NCBI GenBank assembly: GCA_914767715.1
Contig: OU612073.1
Location: 25,048,001-25,112,000, forward strand
Length of the DNA stretch: 64,000 nt
Origin: Membranipora membranacea
Taxonomy: Eukaryota; Bryozoa; Gymnolaemata; Cheilostomatida; Membraniporidae
Direction: 5' to 3'
A model generated the notes under the pieces. It worked only from the letters and a program-made list of their open reading frames with translations. It was not told the origin of the DNA and ran no database searches. This document shows positions 23,576-35,132 of this stretch, piece by piece (the first letter of the stretch is position 1; each line of letters opens with the position of its first letter). The translations under genes and the position numbers were made by a program.

Positions 23576-25074
23576 AAATGTTTTTTTGTGTCCACATAAA
23601 TGATCTTTGGATACCATTTTTGACATTACACAAAAGTCTTCAGAAAATGGTCAATGGTGATAGCGTTATTCTAGTTTCACCGTTGTTTTTTGGTGTGAAT
23701 GTCATGTGGAGAGTACCCTTACAAAAATTTGTAAACAGTTTTGGCCAAAAGCCTATGATCTATTCCAAATCTTTGATTGAAATGTTTCATATTTTCACCA
23801 ATCGACAAAATTCATTAATTTTACGTGTTGTCAAAAGTCTTCAGACTTGTCATACATTAATAGAATCAAATAATATTATGATGAACTCAATCCATAATAA
23901 TACATTTCACATGTTTTAAAATTTCTAGCAATCATCCTGACTCTACCGACAGCATTAACAAAAATAGCGTTTGCTACCTCATTTACTAACTAAAATGACA
24001 CAGCGTTACCTAATCGAGTTCAGATATTAATATTCAGTAGCTCGGCAGATTTTCAACGGTATGGAATGATATGTTGATATTCCAATCGGTCTTTGACATT
24101 TTGACATATAATTAATAATTAAATTAAATTATTTAAATAATAATTTTGACATACTTTGGTCCAATCCCTGGTTTAATAAATTCTGATGTTATTATGTTTA
24201 TCTTAGTCTATGATTTCATATGATAAGTGTCAGATTTAATTTGCAGGGATCAAGGAAGTGCATGGTGCTCAACTTTTAGGATCGATAGTAACCGAGTGAT
24301 AGACAATTCTCTATCTGTAACAGTGAACAAATCCCGCCCTGTTACAGTATTTATCACTGTTGCTATTTTATCTGTTATCATTAGATATACATGGCGTATA
24401 ATCAACATAAATGATGTAGTTCAAACTGTTGTTTGTATTGTTACAACTGTGTTTTGCACTGTGTTAAAGCCTTGCGTTGGTCGTAATATAATGTGGTGTT
24501 AATCTATTGTAACTTGAGGCTTATCGCTGTCAAGATATTTATCTCACAGCCTGTTCTACTGATTGTTTGAGGACTTGAGAGGTTGTTAGACCTCTGTAAC
24601 CTGTATGGGGAATCACATACACTTTTTCTTCACTTCACTTCATCATGGTAAATTTGAACAGAGGGAATTTTGCCAAGAAATCGCTATACATGTAGTAAAA
24701 ACAGCTCCGCTTGTATGAGCTCTAGTTCTAAACTTTTGTTTGGTTGTTTGTGTAAAAATTGCTGGATCAACCAAGCAATCGTTGACATATGCTTCATTTT
24801 TTTCCCAGTATAACTTTATGATTTGATGTAAGTTACCACTTTATAAACTACATAAGTTTTGACGCAATGATTGGCAGGATATAATCATCTACCTTGTCTT
24901 TGTCTAGCTTTTTAGAACCATCATAGCAGCAAGATTTAATATGTCTAGATGTACAATGCCATTTTTTGTCGCATTTTACTTGTGCTTATAGCTTAACTGC
25001 TGTTCTCAGATGCTGATTCTACTAATCTATAATAAAACCAATACTGACAAGACCTCAAAAACATATATTAGTTC

Positions 25075-25150
25075 ACCAGTTCGCCCCAGCTTGCCCAAGT
25101 TTGCTCCAGTTCGCCCCAGTTTGCCCAAATTCGCCCCTGTTCGCCCATGT
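25075..25150. repeat. 10-bp minisatellite, spacer copy, degenerate
   Basis: About seven imperfect units of the CGCCCCAGTT type, many with point changes. It is the least homogeneous of the three arrays at this locus. Confidence 0.8.
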
Positions 25151-25214
25151 GTGCCAAGTACGCCCGTTCTGCAGCCGTGATCACAGGCAGATACATTGCT
25201 ACGCTATGCTATGC

Positions 25215-25337
25215 CATGTTCAAATGCGCTAGCTGTTCATCATAATTGTCAAGAGCAGGCTGAATGAGCTTTTGATGGCGCTCAAGCTTCTTCTTTTCTT
25301 TGTCGCAGAGGCATGGATACCAACTCAGTGTTGCATA
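25215..25337 (-). mobile_element. LINE remnant, 3' end of the third LINE type
   Basis: Only the coding end equivalent to 7825-7945 survives, with WYPCLCDKEKKKLERHQKL still readable on the minus strand. It breaks off near 25337 into sequence found nowhere else in the window, which marks a deletion or rearrangement breakpoint of the spacer copy. Confidence 0.65.
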
Positions 25338-25675
25338 GCTTAGATGTAATTTTCCTTTTCTTATAAGTGAGTGAGCCAATGCCCGTTTCCGTAAGCATAT
25401 CCTGAATATATACCTGAAAGTAGGTGAACTTTATTTCCATGCACTTAAAGCATTCTAATTCGGGTCTATTGGTTGGTTCCCTTTTTTGGAGCCCAAAAAA
25501 TCAGATTGGCAATCCTATCATAGTCCTCAAGGCAACCAATATCTAGCTACTCATGCATGGACGTGGCTTGTGATATGACCACCTGATTGTTTTTCTTCAA
25601 TCAACTGACCCAATTATTTCTGACTCTGATTAATAATCATCATTATTGCCTCGGTTGCTGTTCTCTATTTATTTT

Positions 25676-25836
25676 TATTCTCTAGACATCATTGGAGGCT
25701 TTGCATCAGCTCATTTACAAGGTGAATACATGGGGTGTTACATCGAATCACAAGATCCTGAGACGAGAGCTTTACCTTACAGCATCATTCGTGATGATAC
25801 ACTGATGACTATTCAATTGTGCCTCAACCACTGCAA
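25676..25836 (+). pseudogene. G3 exon A (gene truncated downstream)
   Basis: Follows a TTCTCTAG acceptor and encodes IIGGFASAHLQGEYMGCYIE, then RALPYSIIRDDTLMTIQLCL NHCNSYG (split for length), nearly identical to G1 exon A, with the same GTTTGT donor. Only the first few codons of exon B (CQYAGLH, 26660-26695) follow before the sequence jumps to repeat matching 48230 onward, so exons B and C are deleted. Confidence 0.75.
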
Positions 25837-26659
25837 CTCATATGGTTTGTATCAATATCAGTGACATTGTGTGGTTTAATATGATATCACAATTCTACAT
25901 ATGTCTGTGCCTAATATCGATGAGCTTTTCTGCACATAGTGAAGGACAAACATGTGTGTGTCTTGGTTTGTAGCTTCTGAAGTTTCTCCTTGGCAAAATA
26001 CTGTTCATGAATTAAGTTAGTTAAACACTGTTTTGTTTTCATATCACCACTATCGTATTTAAATATTATCCTGACCGAAAAGGACTTGTGTGAAATGTTA
26101 TTTTTCTTCTCTTTTGTAAGCAAAGGCCTGACTACTTGATTTATCTTATATGTGCATTTCAATATGCATGATCAGTGAGAAAAGTAGATAAATAAATATA
26201 AAACATGTATAACAAAGTATAACAATCACAATAAATTGTTCAGAGCCAAGTTTTTTCAGATGATAACAATTTGGTAAATCATTTATTCAATATAACAGAA
26301 TCAAAGCTGGAAAGTACTATGTCTATTTTATTAGAGTGGCAGAGATCAAGACTTGTCGAGTCTGGATAGTAGTATTAGATGCCTCTCTCTTAACGATTAC
26401 GTCCTATAAACCCTGACCGGGTATATAAATTATCACACTTAGAAAATATATGAGAGACGTTTTAATCATATTTGCAGTTTTGAATGACAATATAAATATA
26501 TAATATAATATAATATAAATGACAATCAAATGCAGTTTTATATGATGATAAATAGCAATTAGCAATTAGCTATCAGATTATCTGTATATCATCCCTATAA
26601 TTCCTACGGATGCGAGTGCCGTATCATAATTTGTTTCATTGTGATTCAACTTGTTTTTA

Positions 26660-26695
26660 GGTTGTCAATACGCAGGATTACATATACCTAGACCT
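26660..26695 (+). pseudogene. G3 exon B, truncated after about 12 codons
   Basis: After the TTTTTAG acceptor the sequence reads GCQYAGLHIP and then breaks into sequence homologous to 48230-48260 (GAGGGATATGGTGC). The breakpoint removes the rest of the WSC domain and all of exon C. Confidence 0.7.
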
Positions 26696-27699
26696 ATAGA
26701 GGGATATGGTGCATGCTTGATTTCTGAGGTTTTTCGATAGTGGTTTTATAATATGTTATATTGTCATTGTAGTGTTAGGAATTAAACAAAGAAAACTTCA
26801 GAACTATAAGAGAAAAATCCTAATAAGCTTTGGAGTTCTTTCCACATACTGCTGTTGGCAAGATACGCAAACATCACTTTCTTTTGTTTTTTATTTCATT
26901 TGACCAACTTTATCGTTCTCAATAGGGAAGTTATCAAGATGTCACTATTATTTTAGCGAGACTTTCGATGGTTTTACTATAAGTGTACACACTGCATTTT
27001 GTTTTGCATGTCTACATTACTAAATTCACATATTAGGAGTTATGTTCATGTTATGTTGCATTTCAGTGTTATATTCATGACTGAGAATAATGGAAGAAAT
27101 TTAAATCCTATCATATGGTTGTACAATAGCAAGTGACAAATTCTATGCTTGCAAGGCAAATGCAATACCTTCAATATCAATAACCAGTGAGGTAAACAGG
27201 GTATTTCCTCCAGAATTGTCCATAGATATAACAATCAAAGTTTATTTCCACATCGCGCACATAGCTACCATTTTTGAATTCAGTATTGAAGTAAATATTG
27301 TAATAATGGTGGAATGTAATGGTGGAATATAATGGTGGAATGTACAATTGCGGAGTCACCAATTTGATACTATGACATGAAATTCCCCTGTTGTAAAGTC
27401 ATTGGTACCCAGAACTTATTTATTTTTCTAAATTGAAAGGTTAGAGGCAAGTTTTTACTGCAGTCCTAATCTGCATTGCATTTTCTTTTATTTTTGTTTG
27501 TTTGTTTGTTCTATTTTTATTTTAGTAGGTAGGACTGAAAATGAAAAACAATAAAAAAACAAAAGGAGTGCCAGATAGCCCGAAGCTAGAGTTGGGGCAA
27601 TCCTGTTCCAGAAGTCCATCCTCCATGCGGCCGACGCAGGCATCCGCAGATCCAGGCCCCTCACGGAGCTGGAGTCGATACTTCAACCCAGAGGGTTCC

Positions 27700-29590
27700 T
27701 CACTGCTAGCCACGTAAAATATCAAGTTTTGATCAGGTAAGGCAGCAGAATTTTGAGATTGAAATTTTTATGCGCACACCTTTCAGATTTGTAGCCTACT
27801 ATCATTTTTCTTCCCAGGGGGTTATAAATTCCTAATAATAGTTGTCGTCTACAAATGTAGACAGCGAGTATGATAGTTGCTAAAAATTTAAGGGATTATC
27901 AGATTACTGTTTCTTTTACAAAGGATGTTTATTAATTATAAATTTGTGTAAGTAGGATTAGAAGAGGATGTAAACCAGCATGTTATGCAGAATGTCTAGA
28001 GTGATGATAAATTTTATGAACACATCATTAAATTCCGGTCGGCTAGAGCATCGAAAAATTTTGCTATGTTTTTATAGTATGAATCCCTTCGTCGAGTTTT
28101 CAACAGGGTTCATTATGGTGTGGCAGTGATTTTAATAGCAGTGGATTTGCCTTTCAGCTGGTGAATTTAAAGAAAACCTAATGAATATAAGAGTTCTTAT
28201 TTTGTTATGAGACCCTCTATATTAGATCTGTATTGCTGCCTTATCAATTTATTTTTGGTTTAGCGAAGACCAAAACAGTTTGTTCTAGAGGCAACTCTGC
28301 CAACGCATAGTAACTACAACTTTCATGAAGCATCCCTGTATAACCATGCCATGGCCATCAGTCTAGCTTGAAGTGAAAGAACAATCATTTCCCTGGAAAA
28401 TTTCTTCGAGAAATTTTTAATGGGCAAAATCAAATTAATTCTGAGTGTTGTAGCTTGTCAGAAACATTGACATCTTGATGGGGCTTTGTGCTTTTAGTAG
28501 AGGTACATGGCAATGCAAATGGGTGCAGTGGAGAGGTGATTGTCCCTATTAACATATGGAATTTTGGACTTACAAACTCCTTAGCAACCATCAGAAATAT
28601 CAAATTATTCTGAAATTTGCCTCAACAACTGGAAGAAGATTTCTGTGTGGCATAGCAAATTATGATTCTAAGTTGACGAAATCTAAAACTACCTCATATT
28701 ATTTTCTTGCTCTCACCCACTTGTATTGTTGCTAGGTTTAAAATAATGCTAGGTGGATGATACCGATGCTAAAATCCTTATTCTTGAATTTCACATCAAA
28801 CTCTTACATGAATGGAGAGTTTGGCTTGTGAAAACACACACGAAAAATAGCTATCATCTATTATCTCGATAAATTATAAGTATAATTCCTATCAACTGTA
28901 TAGCTTGACAGATTTTAGTGACACTTCCATAATCCAATTGCCATCGTTTAAAATTACATGCCGATTGCTCTTATGAGGATGCAACTCCAATATATCATGG
29001 ATAATTCTTAGTGTAGACACGCGATACAGAAAGTGGTGTTTTTTGTGGGATGTATGAGGATATAAACAAGAGTAGATTTTAAAATAATGAGTGTATGCAG
29101 TGTAGGAATATGTCAGAAAGAAATAGTGAGGATAAATTTTAAAAAATAAAGCTTATTTCTAGTCACGTATCTATTTCTCATAAGTGTTGCAGAAAAGAAG
29201 GGAGAAGTCAAATTGATCTTTCTGTGACATGTAGACCAGTCGAGAAAAAAATCCAAATGGATTTACTATAACCAAAAGAATTAATCCACACAGTTTATCG
29301 GCTTTGGTGTTATCCTTGGATGCGAAAAAAAAAGAACACAGTATAATCATATTATATTATAATAATGAAAATTACAGTTAAAACTACCATGATTTAAATG
29401 ACATCAAGAAATGTATATATATCTAAAAGCTAAGGGAAGAGTCTGTGAATAAAATATAACATTCATTAGATACTTTGATGTTCACATGGTTTTTTGAAAA
29501 GGGATAGCAGTTGTGCCTCGACCTCTGCCGGTAATAAGTCCATAAATTAGTTTCAGCATTCAAAGTTACAGCAATTTGTTGATATATCTC
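27700..29590. other. Direct duplicate of 50390-51955, no gene recognised
   Basis: Closely similar to 50390-51955 in the same orientation, apart from a gap: the sequence at about 28868-29180 is absent from the other copy near 51540. No open frame with recognisable homology; lies downstream of G4. Confidence 0.5.
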
Positions 29591-29592
29591 CT

Positions 29593-29873
29593 TCAAACGT
29601 AATATTGACTGAGTGAACTGGAGCTGATGTAGCAGACTTCTGATGATGATCCAGTGTTGATGGTAGAATTCTCATTTATAAACCAGTAGAGAGCACACAT
29701 AGAACTATTCTCACTGTAGCTGAAGGCCTTACAGCTTACTGCATGTTTTGTACACATATAGGAGCAGATCTCAGGTGATCTGGTGGTGTAGTGGGTGAAA
29801 ACAGAACCTCCACACCCTCCCAGCATGGCTATCTCATATCTCCTGTAAAGGGCCACTGTGTCAGTCTCAGTCA
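29593..29873 (-). CDS. G4 exon C, apple/PAN-like domain and stop
   Basis: Preceded by a TTTTTTCAG acceptor. Reads VTETDTVALYRRYEIAMLGG, CGGSV, EICSYMCTKHAVSCKAFSYS, SSMCALYWFI, a Ser-rich tail SSSLSQYYV and a stop. All cysteines of the G2 exon are kept. G4 has open frames in all three exons. It is convergent with G3 and lies head-on to the duplicated repeat. Confidence 0.7.
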
Positions 29874-30019
29874 CTGAAAAAAGAATCAAAGACCTACAAT
29901 GTTTGTGGTAATCAAATACAAATAGGTTTTTAATAACAATAGATGTGATCTTGAAAGTATGAAACATTTGCAAGAGATGAAATAGTTCTCATGTATAGAT
30001 CAGTTCCTGATGTACTCAC

Positions 30020-30184
30020 ATATTTTGTAAATACTAAGCCTCCAAACCCCACCACATATCTGTTGTTTATTGTTGACACACTCGTGCTGACACTCATTCT
30101 CACTACTGGCTGCTCCATGCAGATCATAGGTCTCATCTCCACAGAGACAGGTTCTAGAATAATGTAATCCTGCATAGCGATGAC
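30020..30184 (-). CDS. G4 exon B, C-terminal half of WSC domain
   Basis: Between a TTATAG acceptor and a GTGAGT donor. Encodes GHRYAGLHYSRTCLCGDETY, DLHGAASSENECQHECVNNK, QQICGGVWRLSIYKI: a complete second half of the WSC domain with all expected cysteines. Splice phases match exons A and C, so a correctly spliced mRNA would be in frame. Confidence 0.82.
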
Positions 30185-30401
30185 CTATAACAAGTTGAAG
30201 AACAGAGAAACACATTATAATACCAGCTCTTGCATCTAGTAGTGTAATAGGAATGGCAGTTTCAATGTTACTTCAGCTCTGAATCCACAGAAACAAAAAG
30301 ATTTTCCTCACCTTTTAATTATATGAAGACAATTTAATAAAGAGATAATTTTATTAGGCCAAGAACTAATAGCTTATTGCTTATTGCTATATTATCATCA
30401 T

Positions 30402-31778
30402 GAAAGACGCCCAGCTGATCACTATCTTCAAGAAAGGCGACAGGCAACTACCGCAGCATATCCCTACTGTCCAATCCAGGAGAGGTGTTTGCTTGGGTCC
30501 TACTCAACAGGCTATCAAGTGTGGCATAAAACTGTCTCCCTGAGGCTCAATGTGGCTTCAGAGCAGGAAGGGGAACTGCAGACATGATCTTCTCTCTCCA
30601 ACAAATACAGGGGAAATGCATAGAGCAAAACATGCCTCTGTTCATGGTGTTTGTAGATTTCACTAAACCCACAGTCAACCGCTCCTTGCGGTGGACAATG
30701 CTCATAAAAATTGGCTGTCTAGTGAGGTTTGTGAACCTTGTGGCTTCTCTTCATACCAACATGAAAGCACAGGTTTTTTTCAAAGTTGATCTATTGGATG
30801 CATTCTGAATCAACAATAGTGTCAAACAGGGCTGTGTTTTGGCCCTTACGCTCTTCTCGATATTTCTATCTTTTGTACTTCATCATGCTTTCACTGATCA
30901 TAACAGAGCAGCATGGATACAAAACCGACCAGGTGCCTATCTTTTTACTGTCAATCAGTACAAGTCTACAAGAAGAACTCAGAAAGTTCTAGTGCGCGAA
31001 CTCATGTTTGCTGATGACACAGTGTTTGTGGCTCACACCACAGAACTGGACTGAAAACTAACATGAAAAAAAAATCAGAAGCGGTATATCAACCTTTACT
31101 AGGCTCTCACAATGAAGGAGATCCCATCATACTAGAAGACCAAAAACTTGCACAGGTTTCTAAGTTTGAATACCTCGGCTCGACCATCTGCAACACAAAC
31201 AAACTTGATTGCGAGCTCGAAACCCGGACTTCCAGCGCCTCAAAAACCTATGGCCGACTTAAAGTCAGGGTGTGGATTGACAAGGATCTCGACACTGGAG
31301 CAAGATGTGCCATCTATAAAGCAATCAATATGTCAACCCTTCTCTATGAAAGTGAAGCCTGGACTGTGTACAGAGTTGCTGCACACAAACTAAATACATA
31401 TATGATGCGACAAATCCAACAGATCCTGAACATAAAATGATGGGACTTTGTTACAAATGCTAAAGTGCTGGAAAAAACCAACATGAACAGTATGTATGAC
31501 ATCTTCATACAAAAAAACCTCAGATGGTCAGGACATGTCTACAGGATGGCAAATGAAAGACTACCTAAACAAATCCTATATTCTAAGCTAAGTAAAGGCT
31601 CACATGGAATTGGCAGACCATAGATAAGATATAAAGGCACTGTAAAAGGAAACCTCAAGGCAAAGAAGATCTTGATTGGCAGTTGGCAGATGCACAACAA
31701 GCAGAGAGACAGCTGGAGAACAATGATACGCAGGATTCAGCCAGTGTCGGACCCGACGGACAGCTAATCAATCAATAA
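30402..31778 (+). mobile_element. RTE-like LINE, 5'-truncated, in G4 intron
   Basis: Begins inside the RT domain at KDAQLITIFKKGDR. Then come QCGFRAGRGTADMIF, a broken LTKAFDTVNR box (bases for AFD are missing), NNSVKQGCVLAP in shifted frame, and LVRELMFADDTVFVAHTTEL with the intact catalytic FADD. It continues with KFEYLGSTICNTNKLDCELE, STLLYESEAWTVYR and LRWSGHVYRM. A deletion after the FADD block and several frameshifts kill it. It ends in (AATC)n. Flanking ATCATCAT at 30394-30401 and 31779-31786 is a target duplication; the G1 intron shows the empty site near 4588-4597. Confidence 0.88.
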
Positions 31779-32545
31779 ATCATCATATAAACTACATTTG
31801 ATTGTCAATCATAAACAAATTTAAACTGATATGATCGAAACCTCTTACATATTTATTTATTTATTTTTTGAGGTTTTCTAAAAGTTTATAATTAAAGCAA
31901 ATTGAAAATAACTTGATAACTTAACAATACATTCTCAAAGCGCAATAAGATACTGCTGTAATTGTTTAATTGCTCAAATAATACTGTAGTAATGATTTGG
32001 AAATGAAACATAAACAGTCTTTTGCCAAGGAATGCCCTGCGATGCAACGGTCCTAATAATGCTTTATAGTTAAGATTTTCCTTGCCCGGAATTGATTCAT
32101 TATTTGCCAAAATACACCAAATCAATGTTTGAACCTTTGTTAAATTCATTATTACATGATTTGTCAACATTCAATAACATTCATGGTTAAATTGTAATAC
32201 TTGTGATAGAAATTCTGTCTTCTGATGCGAATTTCAGGTGACTGAACTCAGGTAAAATAATAGGGTGATCATTAACAGATAATTATTAGGGAAAGCAAAA
32301 GCTTTTTTTGAGTATTTTACAGCGCAAATATTCCTATTTACGTATTATTGCATATGGTATTTTTTTCTAAACTATGGTATCATTAGTCAGTATCAAACCA
32401 AAGAAGAAACTTCAGAAAATACAAATCAAGAAACATTCCTTTATTTTATTCACTAAGTATTGAAAACCTCATAGTATAGGCACATACATATATGGTATTG
32501 TGATATCATATTATACAACACAATACCAGTGATATTGATACACAC

Positions 32546-32692
32546 CATATAAGTTGCAGTGGTTGAGGCACAGTTGAATAGTCATCAGTGTATCATCGCG
32601 GAGTTTATTGTATGGTAAAGCTTTCATCCCATCTTGTGATTCAATGTAACACCCAATGTATTCACCTTGTAGATGAGCTGAGGACCTGAAGC
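32546..32692 (-). CDS. G4 exon A, N-terminal half of WSC domain
   Basis: After a CATTTAAG acceptor it reads GFRSSAHLQGEYIGCYIESQ, DGMKALPYNKLRDDTLMTIQ, LCLNHCNLYG, ending at GTGTGT. It is the first half of the WSC domain, four residues shorter than G1 in the variable loop. The 2.4 kb intron to exon B holds a complete RTE-like LINE insertion in the opposite orientation. No signal-peptide exon was recognised. Confidence 0.75.
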
Positions 32693-34289
32693 CTTAAATG
32701 AGGACAAAAGAATAAAAAGAAAAAATAAAAGAAATCATTAAAATCGTTAATCAGTTTCAGATATAATTAGATCCGTTTATCGAAAAAACAATCGGGTGGA
32801 CATATCAACCACCACATCCAAGCATTGGTGGATATTCATTGCCTCAGGATTCGAAACAACGACTTTCAACGATTGCATACATATTGATTGTTAGGCTAAT
32901 CCAGCTTTGTTTATTGCTCCAAACTATGAGATGGTTGCATAGTTAAGTTTTGCCTTTAGGATCATACTTTGAGTTTATGCTTAATTTTAAATACAACTGG
33001 GTTTTTTAATTTTTTAATTTATTGAGAAATTTTGCATATATTCATGTGTGAGAACTGATTGGCTCATTTTAAAACCCAGTGTACCCTAGGTATCATATCA
33101 CAAAATAACACTAATATGGTGTAAAGCTTGAAAGTGGGAATTTTATTTAAGTTGGAAATTAGTCATTAGGTCAAGCAAAGAATCGGTGCATTATAGGTAG
33201 TTATGTACGCTTTGTATGTACGATTTTTGGCATCTAGCTGTGCATGATGACCCCCAGCAAATTTAAAACTCCAGACCTCGGTATAGCCTTACACTGTGTA
33301 CAAATGTTAGGCTAATAATTCTGTCTAAACACTGAAAGCTTTACATTGAAACATGCAAATTGTAAATACATAATGGCTGTTTAAAAAAAAATATTGACAC
33401 ATGAAACCAAAAAAATGAGTTGATGCATATATAACTTGCATCGATTGGAAATGAAAATCACTTCGGCAAGTAGAAACAAGGGAAGCTATCAATCACATGT
33501 CCCATTGGGAGTCTGTAACCAACAATAACTCTGTCAACTTGGCACAGAATTCGAATGCTTTAAGTGCATGAAAATGTCCTCCTCTTACATTTTTTATGCA
33601 AGGATTTGACTGCGGCAATCAGCATGGGCTCAATCACCTGTATCAACAAGGTAATTACAGTATAGACTTGTTAGGGATCAAAAATCTTTATGTGGGTGCC
33701 TACCCTGCTTTTATCGTTTTGTTCTTGACTTGTCATCAGTATTTTGGTAACAATAAATTTTTTCGTACGTCTATATAAAAGAAGTTTTCTTTTTCCAAAG
33801 GTAAATTGACAAAACGCAATACAGTGAAATTATTCTTGTTCACTTTACAATCAATATAAAAATTATCCAGCAATGGCCATAGAGAATTTTGCCAAAGTAA
33901 TTTTTGGGGCTCGGGTAGAGAAATACACATATCAGTGTTATCGGAGGGATTTAAATCATCCTAAATTTGAATGGAATCTAAAAGGATTTTTGCTAACACT
34001 TATTCTTGCTCTCAAATCTAGTTACCATTATCCAAGAGTTTCATCGTGTATTAACAGATCATACAATTACCACTAAAAACTACTCCCAAAAAGAAACTGT
34101 TTTGAAAATGCTAACTTACATGGTGTGTAATGACGAAGAATAACGAGAGCCAGAGGAAAGAAATGCAGACAGCGCAACATTTTCAAAGCCAAAAAGACAA
34201 GAAATAATACCTGCCACTTGCACCAACAGCCCAGACCAACAGTTGGATAGCATATAAGATATTATGAAAATATTAAATAATCAATTCAT

Positions 34290-34665
34290 ATCTTTCGGTG
34301 AATATAGAAATTCTAATGATAGCCCTCATCATAGTCATTTCAATGGAATACAGGATAGCGAAGAGAACAAAACAATTCCTCAAGCGCGATAGTTTATCAC
34401 CTACAGGAAAAACTTTCCATTAAGTTTTGTAAAATTTTTGATTGATTCTTCAGTCTGCAGTGATTTTGATCTACCAACATCTGAAAAGAATACTGATGAT
34501 GGTAAATATAGAAATTCTAATAATATTCCTCATCATAGTCATTTCAATGGAATACAGGATAGCAAGAGAACAAATCGATTCCTCAAACCCAATGGTTCAT
34601 TTCCTACAGGAAAAGATTTCCATTAAGTTTTGTAGAATTTCTGATTGATTCTTCAGTCTTCAGCA
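34290..34665. repeat. 203-bp tandem repeat, right-arm copy
   Basis: Reverse-complement partner of 14581-14945, with two units starting in the CCATTGAAATGACTATGATG-type segment. Open frames across it on both strands are repeat by-products. Confidence 0.7.
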
Positions 34666-34734
34666 TGGGCATCACTAGGGTTTTGTGCAGGGTGTTCTTT
34701 TTGATGTAATTTACAAATCAGAGTATAGCTAGCC

Positions 34735-34835
34735 GCGGTACGCTGCTCTGAGGTGCAGAGCACCTGCGGGGAGGGTGCAAGAGGGGCGCCTTAGCGCCCT
34801 CCCGCCAGGGGGGTCTGGGGGTACCCCCCTGGAAA
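34735..34835. repeat. GC-rich hairpin block, right arm
   Basis: Contains GGGGCGCCTTAGCGCCCTCC and the perfect-looking GGGGGTACCCCC palindrome, in otherwise AT-rich sequence. Partner of 14430-14515. A similar GC-rich block with GCAGCACCTTCCCGCTAGGG at 22130-22240 in the spacer could be a related element end. Confidence 0.5.
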
Positions 34836-35132
34836 ATTTTTAGGTTTTTACTGCAAAAATAGAGGTATTTGAGCTATGTCTAGGGCTATCAATTAGGTTC
34901 TAAATTGGGCAGTGTGTTTCTTCCACTAAAAAAGCAATAACTCAACCGAAGCGACCTCACTACAGGTACCAATAGCAAACATTAATGCAAGAAGTGATGT
35001 AACCAATGGAACATTCTGTTGTCTAAGTAATGTAATTTCAGTGTTTTATTTTACTTGATGAATCTTTATACTATAATTTTACTTTCAAGCAATAGTTTTC
35101 GATTAAAAGATGTTCTAGTCTTGTTCTATGTT

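Larger units (their letters stand above)
22386..33411 (+). repeat. Third, deleted copy of the duplicated segment (direct to 37880-62710)
   Basis: Collinear blocks in the same orientation: 22386-25335 with 37880-40940 (and its LINE tail with 42860-42950); 25608-26695 with about 45465-45930 plus exon A, which that copy lost; 26700-27530 with 48230-48930; 27590-32090 with 50265-54489; 32090-33411 with 57249-57827 and 61401-62710. Relative to the larger copy it lacks the hAT gene, part of the WSC gene, the L2-like LINE and the 2.76 kb element. It therefore gives an empty-site reference for several insertions. Confidence 0.85.

Noticed and set aside
25646-25680. Apparent signal peptide before G3 exon A
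   Set aside because: The start would be TTG and the hydrophobic run is the intron's pyrimidine tract ending in TCTCTAG; the other copies show the same acceptor.
30384-30992. Several short host genes
   Set aside because: They are frame pieces of one RTE-like LINE broken by frameshifts.
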